From Mediterranea massiliensis (GTDB lineage: Bacteria; Bacteroidota; Bacteroidia; Bacteroidales; Bacteroidaceae), in assembly GCF_900128475.1 (NCBI RefSeq), contig NZ_LT635834.1, forward strand, positions 1,333 to 65,332: 64,000 bases of DNA, written 5' to 3'. The notes beneath the pieces were generated by a model that saw only the letters and a program-made list of their open reading frames with translations, was not told the origin of the DNA and searched no databases. The position numbers and the translations under genes were made by a program. This document shows positions 26,304 through 35,964 of this stretch, piece after piece. Within the stretch, counting starts at the first letter, position 1; each line of letters begins with the position of its first letter.

Positions 26304-27539
26304 TTAAGAATTAATGCTATGTTTCACCGGTCGCAGCACCAGCCGATGGACAGGCAACGCCACACACGACACTCCGAACGACACGCCCACCAGCACCGTG
26401 AGCCCCGCTACAAAGACCGGCCAGCCATAGTCGGACAGCAGAATGCCCGTGGCCGAACCCAACAGGCTCGAACCGGTGTAGTAGAACAGCCAGTACAGGC
26501 TGGTGGCACTGCTCCGCGCCTCGCGTGCCTGCATCGAGACAATGCGGCTGGCCATGGTATGGGTACTGAAGAAGGCGAAGGTCAGGATGCCCACTCCCAC
26601 AACGATGCTGTCCAGACGCGGTACCAGCAGAAGCAGCAGGCCCAGCACCATCAGCAACAGCGAACCGCGCAACAGCGTGTACGGGCTGTGGTGGTCGGAC
26701 AAACGGCCCGTCAGCACCGAACCGGCCACGCCGGCCGTGTACATCAGGAAGACACCCGCCACCACGTAGTGGGGCAACCCGAAGGCCGGAGACTCCAGCA
26801 GGAAGGACAAGTAATTGTAGACGCTCACAAAGACACCCATCGACAAGGCGGCAATGAGGTAGGCCCCTACAAAGCTACGGCTGCCCAGCAGACGGGCCAT
26901 CTGCCCCAGCTTGACCCTGACGGGCACAGCCGACGGACGGAAGTGGCGCGAAGCGGGAAGCAACCGCACAAAAATCATGCCCAGCAGCAGGCTGACGGCT
27001 CCGATGACCAGCACCGCCACATGCCAGTCGGCCCAACCGGCCAGCAGGGTGCCCGACACTCGGCCTGCCATGCCTCCCAGCGTATTGCCGCTCAGGTACA
27101 GACTGATGGTCAAACCGATGACCGCGGCATCCACCTCCTCGGTCAGGTAGGCCAACGCTACGGCCGAGACACCGGCCAGCACCGCCCCCTTCAGGAAATT
27201 GGCCAGCAGGAGCAACGGATAGTTGAAGGCAAGCACCGAGAGCAGCGTCAGCAGACTCGAAGCGATGAGCGAACCGCCCATCAGCCTGCCGCGCGACACG
27301 GCATCGGCCTTGAAGGCCAGCACAAACAGTCCGAAGGCCATCCCGATGGTAGAGGCCGAAACAGACAGACTGCCCGTCACCGCCGATATACCGTAAAAGC
27401 TGCACAGGTCCGACAACAAGGGTTGGAACAGATACAGCTGCGCAAAGACCGAAAGGCCGGAAAGGAGCATGCACAGACGGATGCGGCGGAAGCGTTTCCG
27501 CTCGGCGGGGCTGACGGGGTGTGAAGAGGTTGGTATCAT
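26304..27539 (-). CDS. MFS transporter, YnfM-like
   Basis: A 411-residue inner-membrane transporter with about 12 helices. The first loop motif is KADAVSRGRLMGGS and the central helices contain GNTLGGMAGRVSGTLLAG, as in YnfM/arabinose-efflux-type MFS proteins. The substrate cannot be named. A -7 box (TATTTTTG, minus strand, 27565-27572) lies 25 bp upstream of the start. It probably shares an mRNA with the downstream beta-propeller gene. Confidence 0.85.
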   Translation of the reverse strand: MIPTSSHPVSPAERKRFRRIRLCMLLSGLSVFAQLYLFQPLLSDLCSFYGISAVTGSLSVSASTIGMAFGLFVLAFKADAVSRGRLMGGSLIASSLLTLLSVLAFNYPLLLLANFLKGAVLAGVSAVALAYLTEEVDAAVIGLTISLYLSGNTLGGMAGRVSGTLLAGWADWHVAVLVIGAVSLLLGMIFVRLLPASRHFRPSAVPVRVKLGQMARLLGSRSFVGAYLIAALSMGVFVSVYNYLSFLLESPAFGLPHYVVAGVFLMYTAGVAGSVLTGRLSDHHSPYTLLRGSLLLMVLGLLLLLVPRLDSIVVGVGILTFAFFSTHTMASRIVSMQAREARSSATSLYWLFYYTGSSLLGSATGILLSDYGWPVFVAGLTVLVGVSFGVSCVALPVHRLVLRPVKHSINS

Positions 27540-27899
27540 CGTTGCATCGTTCTTGATTACGGTGCAAAAATACAGGGAAGCGACAGAACGCCATCTATCT
27601 AAAAAATACTATTTTTCGATAATATTCATCGATAAAACCGATGGATAAAAGAAACCTCTGCCAACTGAATGAACAATGCTCCTCAGCTATCACCCGGGAA
27701 AGACACTCACGGATTGACACTTTGACACTTTGATTTCCCAAGGCACTGAGAATCGCTTCTTTCGGCCCGAAGATGGAAGGGATGGAAAAGAACGGAGAAG
27801 GAAAGGCGTTTCTACTTGTTTTACAACAAGATATCGAAATCTTTACACTTGAAATAGAGCGCAAAAACACCCTTCAAGGTCCCTCTGAACGCAAAAGCC

Positions 27900-28009
27900 G
27901 GGCAAAACGTCCTCAAGATATGGGCAAACCGAACACAAAACGTGGGCAAACTGACTGGAAGAGCTGGGCAAACAGACGAAAAGATACGGGCAAGCGGGTG
28001 AAAAGAAGC
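27900..28009. repeat. 22-bp tandem repeat, five units
   Basis: GGGCAAA or GGGCAAG recurs at 27900, 27922, 27944, 27966 and 27988, exactly 22 bp apart. The rest of each unit is A-rich and less conserved (for example positions 27966-27987). A degenerate unit may precede at 27878. A 22-nt period is not divisible by three, so this is not a coding repeat. It lies in the 664-bp intergenic stretch 27540-28203, whose remainder holds only a -7 box at 27565-27572, a TTGACACT direct repeat near 27714-27730 and AT-rich sequence. Confidence 0.9.
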
Positions 28010-28203
28010 AGTCTTTTTATCCAAAACATACTATCATTTATTGGAAAACAAGGCATGAAATGCCGAAAAGGCAAGCATAAAGCGCCCTGAAAGCTCCTAT
28101 TTCAGCCATTCGGGAAACAATGTCCGTCAGCAAAACAATGAATTGAAAAGAAAATCGTCAAGAAAGAACAGCAAACAGGCGTCCTTTTGTCAGACCACAA
28201 ACA

Positions 28204-30924
28204 TCAATACCACTGGATGTTGCTCTGCGTCTGGCTGCGCTGCTCCCACTTCAGGTCCTGCAGGATGCTGGCATTGGCACGGATAGTGAAGTTATAGTAT
28301 TTCCAGCGACCGAAGGGCGAAAGACTGGCCGACATGCTGAAGCAGTGCAGGTCGCGCGTAATGTTGAAGGCCGTCTGTACAATCTCCTTCGCATCGAAGT
28401 CGTAGCCCGAGTTGAAGCTGATGGCCCACTTGTTGGAAATCTTGATATTGCCGTTGATGCTGAGGTTCTGCGTATATTTGTAGGGATAGCGCATCTTCTT
28501 CTTGTTGATTTCCGCGCTACGGTCTTCCGTAATGCCGAAACCATAGTTCACATTGATGGACCACGGCATCTTGAAGGCCTGATAGCCGTCACTGTCTACA
28601 GCCGCCTTCTCTTTCTTGCGCTTGCCTGGTACGCCCTCCGTGTTTTCTTCATCTCCGGCATCCTCATCCGCCTCGGTATTGTTGCCATCCTTGCCTTCAT
28701 CCAACTTCTCGCCGCGGAAGAAAGCCATCCACTTCTTCCAGGTATCGTTGTTGAAGGTGTAGCTGAACGAGGAGCTGTAGCCCTGGAAGATACCGAAGCG
28801 ACCGTACGACCACTCCGTGCGGTCGTTGTCCACCACGTTGCCGCGCTCGTCGAACTTGTAACCGTAGGTCTTGAACGTCGAGCTCATACTGAAAGTATAA
28901 TTGCCGGGGAACTTCAGACGCGCGTTCAGCGTCAGGTCACTCCAAGGCTTCGTAGCGGCGGCCATGTTGTAGGAAAGATTGGCACCCAATTCATCAATCA
29001 GGCTGACCTTGCGGATGGAGTCGTTCTTGTCCTTGTACTTCATCTCCAGGTTGTTGGAGATGCTGAACGTGATGTTACCCTGCCTGCCTCCGCTGGGCAC
29101 GCCGAACATTTGGTTGGCGTAGTAGGAATACTTCACCGTGTCCTGCGTACCGTCGGCGTTGGGACGGTAGTAGGTGTCATAGTAACCATAGCGCGAGGTA
29201 GTGAAGTCGGGCGCGGCACTGAGGCTGATGGACGGCGTGATGATGTGTCGAATCTGAATCTCCTTCTTCGGAAAGAGGAGCGGCTTGTACATGCCATAAA
29301 TCTTCGTGTTCAGACCGAGGCTGGCGTTGTAGTTGTACACGCGGTGGAAACCGTAAATAGTATCGGTGTTCACCTCCTTGTTGGCTTCCTGATCCCATCC
29401 CTTCGTCACCTTACGGGTATACCAGCGCTCGGTATAGCTTACCGAAGGTGTCAGGTTGAAGTACTTGAAGAGCGTGAAGGTGGCGCTGATGGGCACTTCG
29501 TGCTGCATGCCGTTCTCCCAGTCCTTGATCAGGTTGGACTTGAAGAGCAGGTTGTCCTTGGTATTGATGCTGTTCTTGAAACGTCCCGTGTAGCGGACCG
29601 AGATCTTTTCGTACCAGCGTTCGTCGCCCACCGCCTTCTTGCGCTTGAAGGGATAGATGTTGCTCAGCGAAATGGTCAGGTCGGGCAGGGTGACCGAAAT
29701 GGAGGAGTCTCGCATGGTCTGCGCGATGTTCGACGTAGCCGAAATGGTCAGCTTCTGGTCAGGGAAGCTGCGGGTATAGCTGATACTCGAAGTCTTGGTA
29801 TTCTGCGTCATGGCCTGCGAGTTGTACAGGTTGTTGATGTTGGACTGCTCGTAACTACTGGTCGAGAAGTTCACGCTGGCCGAGAAGGTAGAGTTAGGAT
29901 TAGCCTTGGGGTCCTGACGGTGGCTCCACACAATCTTGAAGTCCTTCGACACGGAATAGTCGGGCAAACCCTTGTCGCCCGTCTTGGTCACCTGGTAACT
30001 GGCCTGGAACAAGCCGGAATAGCGGTAGCGCTTCACATAATTGCTCTCCGCATTCAGCGCCCACGAACCTTTGGTAAAGATGTCGCCGCGCACTTTCAGG
30101 TCCATCTTGTCGCTGATGGCGAAGTAATATCCACCGTCGGTCAGACCGAATCCGCGGCTGGAGTCGTCCATATAGGTAGGCATCAGGAATCCCGACGAAT
30201 AGCTGCTGGAGAACGGAAAGAAGAAGAAAGGCACCGCCAGCGGCAGCGGCACGTCCTCGACCACCAGATAGGCCGGTCCGGTCACCACATTCTTCTTGGG
30301 ACGCACCTTGGCGTAGGTCATCTGCATGTAGAAGTGGGGATGCTCGTGATTGTCGCAGGTGGTATATTTGCCGTCCTTCATGTACAGTTCGTCGCCCGAG
30401 CCCTTCTTGGCGTTGTTGCCCGTCACATATCCTTCGCCCTGCTGGCTCACGACGTTGCTGATGATACCCCGCTTGCTCTTGAAGTTGTAGCGGATGGTAT
30501 TGGTTTCATAGGGTGTCTCCCCGTCCTTGAAGACCGGCTTGCCCGTTACCACTCCCAACGAATCCTCCACGCCGTGGGCATAGACGGTGCTGCTGTCCAT
30601 GTTCATGGAGATGACGGCGGCTGTCAGTTCGGCCTGCGGATAGGTCACCTTGCCTTCGCCGTACAGGTGGGCGTAGCCGTTCTGCGTGAACACAATGGAG
30701 TCCGAGGCCTCGTAGACAACGGGGGCGTCCAATGCACTCTTTTTGGCCGGAACAGAGTCAACGGCAAGGGAATCGGCAGACAACGTATCGCCCGCCAGCA
30801 ACGAATCCCGCTGGCTTCTGTTGGGATGCGCCACGTTCCTGCCCCGACGCTGAGATTCGGCTTCAGCAGAAATGATCAGCAAGAGAAACAGCAATAGAAA
30901 TGATATGATGTTTTTTGGCTTCAA
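28204..30924 (-). CDS. lptD: LPS-assembly protein LptD-like outer-membrane protein
   Basis: A 906-residue protein with an N-terminal signal peptide (about 1-23). The N-terminal beta-jellyroll (about 70-210) resembles LptA/OstA repeats (GYAHLYGEGKVTYPQAELTA, then GEGYVTGNNAKKGSGDELYM), followed by a large beta-barrel to the C terminus. It should insert LPS into the outer membrane with LptE. A charged low-complexity insert near residues 745-790 (many Glu/Asp then Lys) looks like an extracellular or periplasmic loop. A -7 box TACTTTTG on the minus strand (30962-30969) gives a leader of about 35 nt. Confidence 0.88.
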   Translation of the reverse strand: MKPKNIISFLLLFLLLIISAEAESQRRGRNVAHPNRSQRDSLLAGDTLSADSLAVDSVPAKKSALDAPVVYEASDSIVFTQNGYAHLYGEGKVTYPQAELTAAVISMNMDSSTVYAHGVEDSLGVVTGKPVFKDGETPYETNTIRYNFKSKRGIISNVVSQQGEGYVTGNNAKKGSGDELYMKDGKYTTCDNHEHPHFYMQMTYAKVRPKKNVVTGPAYLVVEDVPLPLAVPFFFFPFSSSYSSGFLMPTYMDDSSRGFGLTDGGYYFAISDKMDLKVRGDIFTKGSWALNAESNYVKRYRYSGLFQASYQVTKTGDKGLPDYSVSKDFKIVWSHRQDPKANPNSTFSASVNFSTSSYEQSNINNLYNSQAMTQNTKTSSISYTRSFPDQKLTISATSNIAQTMRDSSISVTLPDLTISLSNIYPFKRKKAVGDERWYEKISVRYTGRFKNSINTKDNLLFKSNLIKDWENGMQHEVPISATFTLFKYFNLTPSVSYTERWYTRKVTKGWDQEANKEVNTDTIYGFHRVYNYNASLGLNTKIYGMYKPLLFPKKEIQIRHIITPSISLSAAPDFTTSRYGYYDTYYRPNADGTQDTVKYSYYANQMFGVPSGGRQGNITFSISNNLEMKYKDKNDSIRKVSLIDELGANLSYNMAAATKPWSDLTLNARLKFPGNYTFSMSSTFKTYGYKFDERGNVVDNDRTEWSYGRFGIFQGYSSSFSYTFNNDTWKKWMAFFRGEKLDEGKDGNNTEADEDAGDEENTEGVPGKRKKEKAAVDSDGYQAFKMPWSINVNYGFGITEDRSAEINKKKMRYPYKYTQNLSINGNIKISNKWAISFNSGYDFDAKEIVQTAFNITRDLHCFSMSASLSPFGRWKYYNFTIRANASILQDLKWEQRSQTQSNIQWY

Positions 30925-31016
30925 TGGTTCAAATCAACAAACAATATTTCGCTTGATGCGGCAAAAGTACGTAAAATACACGGATTAGCACTTCCTTTTT
31001 AAAGAAAATTAGATAG

Positions 31017-31553
31017 CTACAAGAAGAGTTCGCACCAGCGGTCAAACCTTTTCAGACCCGCTTCCCCATAGCGCTCGAGGCTTTTCCGTGCCTTTTCCAC
31101 CGATTTCTCCTTGTCAAGTTTGGTCTTGGAATAAAATTTGTCGGCAAAGCAGACAATCTGTTCCTCGATGCTGACGGGCACCATCTCCCGATGGGGCACC
31201 GGCAGGTTCTGTGCCACAATCTGCTCCAACGACAGCCCGGCGCCCGTATGACGCTCGCACACCAGGGCATGGCGCGGATAGCCTTCGGCCCGCATCAGGT
31301 CGGCCCCCAGATAGCCATGACAGATGTAAGGCTTGTCGCCGAAACAGCAGATGCCGTCGGCATCGGTCAGGAAGATACCGATATCGTGGAGCATGGCCGC
31401 CTCGTACAGGAAAGTGCGGTCGGCCTGCAGTTCGGGATGGTGGTCGGCTATCTGCACGGCCTTGTCGGCCACAGAACGGCTGTGGGTCAGGAGGATGTGG
31501 CGCAACTCGCTGCCCTCCTGATAATATTTGTCGATAATGTCAATAGGATTCAT
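31017..31553 (-). CDS. HD-domain (HDIG) hydrolase
   Basis: A 178-residue phosphohydrolase. The metal motif is HSRSVADKAVQIA followed by AAMLHDIGIF; a later His lies in CERHTGAGL and Asp in CFADKFYSKTK. The substrate (a nucleotide or phosphorylated small molecule) is not evident. It starts 6 bp after the stop of the ArnT-like gene, so the two are almost certainly cotranscribed; a cell-envelope link is possible. Confidence 0.85.
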   Translation of the reverse strand: MNPIDIIDKYYQEGSELRHILLTHSRSVADKAVQIADHHPELQADRTFLYEAAMLHDIGIFLTDADGICCFGDKPYICHGYLGADLMRAEGYPRHALVCERHTGAGLSLEQIVAQNLPVPHREMVPVSIEEQIVCFADKFYSKTKLDKEKSVEKARKSLERYGEAGLKRFDRWCELFL

Positions 31554-31559
31554 AACGAA

Positions 31560-33290
31560 TTATTTCTTCTTACTGAAACGAAACAGAATGACTTTCGAAC
31601 GGGTATCGCAACTGCGCTTGTCGGTATAGAAGACTTCTTCCACCCGATACTGATGTTCTTCCAGCAGACTGAGCGCCTCCTCCTTCTGGGGTTCCGCCAC
31701 CAGTGCATATCCTTCGGACACCTCGGGCACCGCCTTGGACAGATAGCGCATGCGGTCGCCCAAATAATAGTTCACGCCATAGAAGTTAATGCGCGAACAC
31801 GAATAGATGGGTCCTTCGGGGATAAGGGCATCCAGCCGTTCGGCCAATGCCTTGTCGGACTTCACCGCCAGCACCGTAGGCTGATAGACACCGTCGAGCG
31901 AGACGAACAGACAGAGCATGCAGCCGGCCACTCCGTAAAGCAAGGCATAGCTTCCGGCCCGCCGGGCCACCAGCCACAGGGCGCAGACAGCCGCTACCAC
32001 CGGCAGGGCAACCAGCAACCACTGGGGGACAGACAACGAAACATCCCGCAGGGCATGCATGAAAGCAATGTTCTCGGCCGCATGACGGCCCGTACCCCAA
32101 ATGCTTTCAGGTATCAAGTCGGCACGCACCGCCGCAAAGACAACGGTCAGCAGCAGGCCCAACGAAGCGAAGATGACGGCGCATACCTTGAACATCCGAG
32201 CTCCCTGACGGACCCTGGCCAACAGGTATTCGGCAATGAGCAGGGCCATGAAGGGATAGATGGGAAGCAGGTACACGCTGCGCTTGCTCTTGGGGATGCA
32301 ATAGAAAATGAAAATAATCAGAATGGTCAGCCACGTGAAGAGCTGCAACGGCGACTGGTTGCGGAAAGCCTGCCAGGCCTTTCTGATCCGCAAGCCCAAC
32401 GTCTCTCCGGCAGGCAGCAGACGCATGTTCTTCCACTTCAGTCCGAAAAGCGAAAGCAACAGCACCAGCGTCCAGGGAATCCATCCCCAGATAATCGTCA
32501 GGAAGTTATACCAGATGGGATTTTCGTGCGACTCATAGGACATCTTGTGGAAGAAACGGCCCGTATTCTCTTCGAGCATCAGGTCGACGAAAGGCTGGCC
32601 GCCCTGCTTCCAGGCCGCCCAGAACCACACGGCAAGCGGTACCAGCGAAAGAAGTCCGATACCTGCCAACGAAAAGAAAGCCTTGGCAAACGAACGTCCG
32701 CGCACCAGCTGATAGACTCCCACAACCAGACATGGGAAGATGGTGCCGACCGGCCCTTTGGTCAACGAAGCGCAGGCCATCAGCACGATGGCCAGCCAGG
32801 GCACCCGGCGGCACCCCTGCTCGTCCCAACGGTAAAGCAGGCACAAGGACATCACAATCAACGATACCTGCACCATGTCCAGCCGACAGGCCACAGCCGC
32901 CCGATGAACTTCGAAAGAAGTCAGAAGCAGGACAGAGGTCAGAAAAGCGGTCTTCACATCCTTCCGCCGGGCCACAAAGACGAAGAATACCAGCTGCATG
33001 GCCAGAAACATGACGGCCGACGGCAGGCGCGACGTAAACTCGCTCACGCCGCCCGCAATAGCCGAAAAGACGGCAATCATCCAATAGAGGAAAGGCGGCT
33101 TGTAGGCGATGTCGCCTCCATGGTTCAAAGGCAATATCCAGTTGCCGCTCTCCAGAATGGCATAGCCGACAATGGCCTCGCGAGGCTCACCCTTGGAATA
33201 AAAAATGGTTTCACCCAAAAAAGGAACGATGACCAGCACGCTCAGCAAGGCGATGAACCAGAACGCTTTCTTTCGATTGTTGTCCGACAT
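31560..33290 (-). CDS. ArnT/PMT-like integral membrane glycosyltransferase
   Basis: A 576-residue protein with about 11 hydrophobic helices and a C-terminal periplasmic domain. The first loop contains KGEPREAIVGYAI, matching the Glu/Asp loop motif of ArnT and other GT-C enzymes, and GGDIAYKPPFLYWM follows. Such enzymes transfer sugars from polyprenyl phosphate on the outer face of the inner membrane, for example to lipid A. The divergent GtrA and GT2 genes would supply and flip the donor. The acceptor here is unknown. Confidence 0.85.
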   Translation of the reverse strand: MSDNNRKKAFWFIALLSVLVIVPFLGETIFYSKGEPREAIVGYAILESGNWILPLNHGGDIAYKPPFLYWMIAVFSAIAGGVSEFTSRLPSAVMFLAMQLVFFVFVARRKDVKTAFLTSVLLLTSFEVHRAAVACRLDMVQVSLIVMSLCLLYRWDEQGCRRVPWLAIVLMACASLTKGPVGTIFPCLVVGVYQLVRGRSFAKAFFSLAGIGLLSLVPLAVWFWAAWKQGGQPFVDLMLEENTGRFFHKMSYESHENPIWYNFLTIIWGWIPWTLVLLLSLFGLKWKNMRLLPAGETLGLRIRKAWQAFRNQSPLQLFTWLTILIIFIFYCIPKSKRSVYLLPIYPFMALLIAEYLLARVRQGARMFKVCAVIFASLGLLLTVVFAAVRADLIPESIWGTGRHAAENIAFMHALRDVSLSVPQWLLVALPVVAAVCALWLVARRAGSYALLYGVAGCMLCLFVSLDGVYQPTVLAVKSDKALAERLDALIPEGPIYSCSRINFYGVNYYLGDRMRYLSKAVPEVSEGYALVAEPQKEEALSLLEEHQYRVEEVFYTDKRSCDTRSKVILFRFSKKK

Positions 33291-33322
33291 ATCCGAATCG
33301 TTTTTTAAAGTTAGTTTCGGCG

Positions 33323-33360
33323 CAAAAGTACGAATTATTCTCCAACAATGCCTAACTTTG
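33323..33360. promoter_or_regulatory. Divergent -7 boxes between the ArnT-like and GtrA genes
   Basis: Minus strand TACTTTTG at 33323-33330 serves the ArnT-like gene; plus strand TAACTTTG at 33353-33360 serves GtrA, with a leader of about 16 nt. Confidence 0.6.
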
Positions 33361-33379
33361 CCCCATAATTCAAAGAAAG

Positions 33380-33790
33380 ATGAAACAAGTCAGCCAACTG
33401 CCCGCATTCATCCGTTTCGTCATGGTGGGGACACTTGCCACGGCGATACACTACGGCCTCTATTTCCTCCTCCAGTTCGTCATAGAGGTCAACATCGCCT
33501 ATACGACAGGTTATCTGCTCAGCTTCGTAGCCAATTTCTACCTGACTGCCTACTTCACGTTCCACTCCCGTCCGTCATGGGGCAAAGCATTCGGATTCGG
33601 AGGAGCACACCTGTGCAACTACCTCCTGCACATGGGCCTGCTGAACCTGTTCCTCTACCTGGGCCTCTCCAAGCCGCTGGCTCCCATCCCCGTGTTTGCC
33701 ATCGCCATCCCGACCAACTTCCTGATGGTGAAATTCGTATTCAGAAAGAAAAAGGCCGAAATACCGACAGACATGGACAGCAATAACTAA
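33380..33790 (+). CDS. GtrA-like flippase protein
   Basis: A 136-residue inner-membrane protein with four hydrophobic helices. The start is like FIRFVMVGTLATAIHYGLYF, the typical GtrA N terminus, and the end carries FLMVKFVFRKKK. Members flip lipid-linked sugars across the inner membrane. It is divergent from the ArnT-like gene and 38 bp upstream of the GT2 gene, completing a synthase, flippase and transferase set. Confidence 0.88.
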   Translation: MKQVSQLPAFIRFVMVGTLATAIHYGLYFLLQFVIEVNIAYTTGYLLSFVANFYLTAYFTFHSRPSWGKAFGFGGAHLCNYLLHMGLLNLFLYLGLSKPLAPIPVFAIAIPTNFLMVKFVFRKKKAEIPTDMDSNN

Positions 33791-33828
33791 AAAAGTCCTA
33801 TATTTGTCCTGGAATTGACTGAAAGCCC

Positions 33829-34776
33829 ATGAAAAAAGTAACATTATTGATTCCCGTCTACAACGAAGAGGACAATCTTCCGACTCTCTACAAACGTCTG
33901 ACTGAGCTTATCGGACGCAATGAGAAATACGATTGGGAGATTCTGTTTGTCAACGACGGCAGCAGTGACCGCACACTGGAAGCTGTCCGCGAATTGAGGC
34001 AGAAGGACCGCCGTGTCAACTATGTCAACCTTTCGCGCAACTTCGGCAAAGAGATAGCCATGCTGGCCGGCTTCGACTACACCACGGGAGACTGTTGCGT
34101 CATCATGGATGCCGACCTGCAGGACCCGCCCGAACTGGTGGACCAAATGCTGGTGTATTGGGAAGAAGGCTACGATGACATCTATGCCAAACGACGCAGC
34201 CGCGGAGAAGAAAGCTGGATGAGGCGCAAGCTCTCGCTCGCCTTCTACAAGCTGCTGCAAAAGATGAGCCGCATTGACATCCTGCCCAACGTGGGCGACT
34301 TCCGCCTGCTGGACAGACGCTGCATACTGACCCTCCGCAAGCTGCGCGAACACGAACGTTATACCAAAGGGCTTTTCTGCTGGATCGGTTATCGGAAGAA
34401 AGGCATCGAGTTCGACCGCGGCGACCGTGTAGCCGGACAGTCGTCGTGGAGCTTCCTGAAACTGCTGAACCTGGCCATCGAAGGTATCACTTCCTCCTCG
34501 ACCGCCCCGCTTCGCATAGCTACCGTCTGCGGTATTCTGTTCTCCATCTCCAGCTTCGTATATGCCATTTATTTCCTCATCAAAACACTGGTTTTCGGTG
34601 ACCAAACGGCCGGTTTCCCAACCCTGATTGTTACCATTCTTTTCCTCGGAGGCATCCAGCTGTTCTCCCTCGGAGTCATCGGCGAATACATCGGCCGCAT
34701 CTTCAAGGAAACCAAAGGCCGACCGACCTACATCGCTTCGGATTACAACGAAAAGAAACTGGGATACGACGACTAA
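33829..34776 (+). CDS. Polyprenyl-phosphate glycosyltransferase, GT2 (GtrB/DPM1-like)
   Basis: A 315-residue GT2 enzyme. The nucleotide-sugar site is IPVYNEEDNLP, with DGSSDRT, the metal motif DADLQDPPE, and GDFRLLDRR. Two C-terminal hydrophobic helices (about 230-285) anchor it. The fold fits synthesis of undecaprenyl-phosphate sugar. With GtrA just upstream and an ArnT-like transferase divergent, it probably provides the sugar donor for envelope modification. The sugar is not known. Confidence 0.92.
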   Translation: MKKVTLLIPVYNEEDNLPTLYKRLTELIGRNEKYDWEILFVNDGSSDRTLEAVRELRQKDRRVNYVNLSRNFGKEIAMLAGFDYTTGDCCVIMDADLQDPPELVDQMLVYWEEGYDDIYAKRRSRGEESWMRRKLSLAFYKLLQKMSRIDILPNVGDFRLLDRRCILTLRKLREHERYTKGLFCWIGYRKKGIEFDRGDRVAGQSSWSFLKLLNLAIEGITSSSTAPLRIATVCGILFSISSFVYAIYFLIKTLVFGDQTAGFPTLIVTILFLGGIQLFSLGVIGEYIGRIFKETKGRPTYIASDYNEKKLGYDD

Positions 34777-34782
34777 AGACGC

Positions 34783-35748
34783 CTATTCTGCAGCCGCTTC
34801 CTTCTTTCTCTTCTTCCACAGCTGCCAGGAATTGATGATGTTCTGCCACAACACATAGGACCCCGGACCAACGGAAGACAAAGGATTCAGATAGGTATAT
34901 GCCATCCAGATGGCCAGCACGGTATTCTTCTGACCGAGAGCCTGACCGCCGCTGATGCGTTCCTTGTAATGTCCGCCGATGCGCTTGCCCAGATAAAACT
35001 GCAGGCAACAAGTCACCAGCCCTGCCAAAGCAATCAGGATTTCCACATAACCGGGAGCCGTGCTGTTGACCAGGGAACGCACCGTCTGCCCGGAAACGAT
35101 GGCCAAGGCCACTCCCCACAAATAGAAAGCAGCGTCATGACGTTCCAGCAGCCAATGGTGTACCTTCGGCACCCAAATGCGCAACAGCCAAGCCAGCAGG
35201 AACGGACAAAGCAGCAGGGGGAACACTTTACTGAGAATCTTCAGGAAGGCCAGCCAGAAAGTAATGTCGGCATGAGGCTCGACCAACGGGAAAACCAACG
35301 GAACGGCAATGGCCGCCAACAGATTGGAAGCCAACGTATAGGTAGTCAGGCTGGCGGCACTGCCACCCAACTTGCCTGTAATGACGGCTGCCGCCGTAGC
35401 CGTCGGACAGATCAGACAAACCATAGCTCCCTCGAACACTTCCCGATACAGCTCGTCCATCGGACAGAACACCAGCAAGGCCGCAATGGCCAGACAAGAC
35501 ACCGTCTGAAACAGCAACAGCCAGACATGCCATGCCTTGGGTTTCAATTCGCCCACCTCCACTTTGCAGAACGTGAGCAACAGTTGGGCAAAAATAAGCA
35601 ACGGTGTCAGAACAGCCACCAGTCCGTTAATGAACGGCTTGGCCGGTGCCAACACAGAAACTTTGGCAAAAAGGAAATATGCCAATGTACCGGCAACCAT
35701 GGCTACCGGCAACGTCCAGTTCTTGAGAAATCGAATCAATGCACCCAT
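34783..35748 (-). CDS. BASS-family (bile acid:sodium symporter-like) transporter
   Basis: A 321-residue inner-membrane protein with about 9-10 helices. The blocks ICPTATAAAVITGKLGGSAAS and GQALGQKNTVLAIWMAYTYLNP are typical of SBF/BASS proteins. The substrate may be a bile acid or another organic anion; it cannot be told. It converges with the GT2 gene, whose stop lies 6 bp away, with no terminator I can see between them. Confidence 0.8.
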   Translation of the reverse strand: MGALIRFLKNWTLPVAMVAGTLAYFLFAKVSVLAPAKPFINGLVAVLTPLLIFAQLLLTFCKVEVGELKPKAWHVWLLLFQTVSCLAIAALLVFCPMDELYREVFEGAMVCLICPTATAAAVITGKLGGSAASLTTYTLASNLLAAIAVPLVFPLVEPHADITFWLAFLKILSKVFPLLLCPFLLAWLLRIWVPKVHHWLLERHDAAFYLWGVALAIVSGQTVRSLVNSTAPGYVEILIALAGLVTCCLQFYLGKRIGGHYKERISGGQALGQKNTVLAIWMAYTYLNPLSSVGPGSYVLWQNIINSWQLWKKRKKEAAAE

Positions 35749-35938
35749 AATGTATACATGTACTTTTCATCCATCATCCATCGGAGGATCACCGCTTCTG
35801 TCAGTTTCCCCTCACAAAATCGGTGCAAAATTAGCTTCTATTCACGAAAGATGTTCTCCATCCAGCCTAAATCTGCCCAAAATAGATGGAAAAAGAATAA
35901 AACCTAAAACAATCCCACAGTTTTCGGCAAAATTACAC

Positions 35939-35946
35939 TACATTTG
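35939..35946 (+). promoter_or_regulatory. -7 box before the amidase gene
   Basis: TACATTTG fits the consensus, 18 bp before the ATG at 35965. Confidence 0.5.
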
Positions 35947-35964
35947 CAGACGCATTTATCTATA

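Noticed and set aside
27900..28009. CRISPR array
   Set aside because: The conserved part is only about seven bases and the units are contiguous without unique spacers; no cas genes are present.
27773..28090. 105-codon plus-strand frame through the 22-bp repeats
   Set aside because: The repeats are not a multiple of three, so the frame's residues do not repeat; codon use is unlike that of neighbouring genes.
28345..30897. 850-codon frame antisense to lptD
   Set aside because: A shadow of codon bias in the real gene; the reverse strand encodes the LptD-like protein with signal peptide and barrel.
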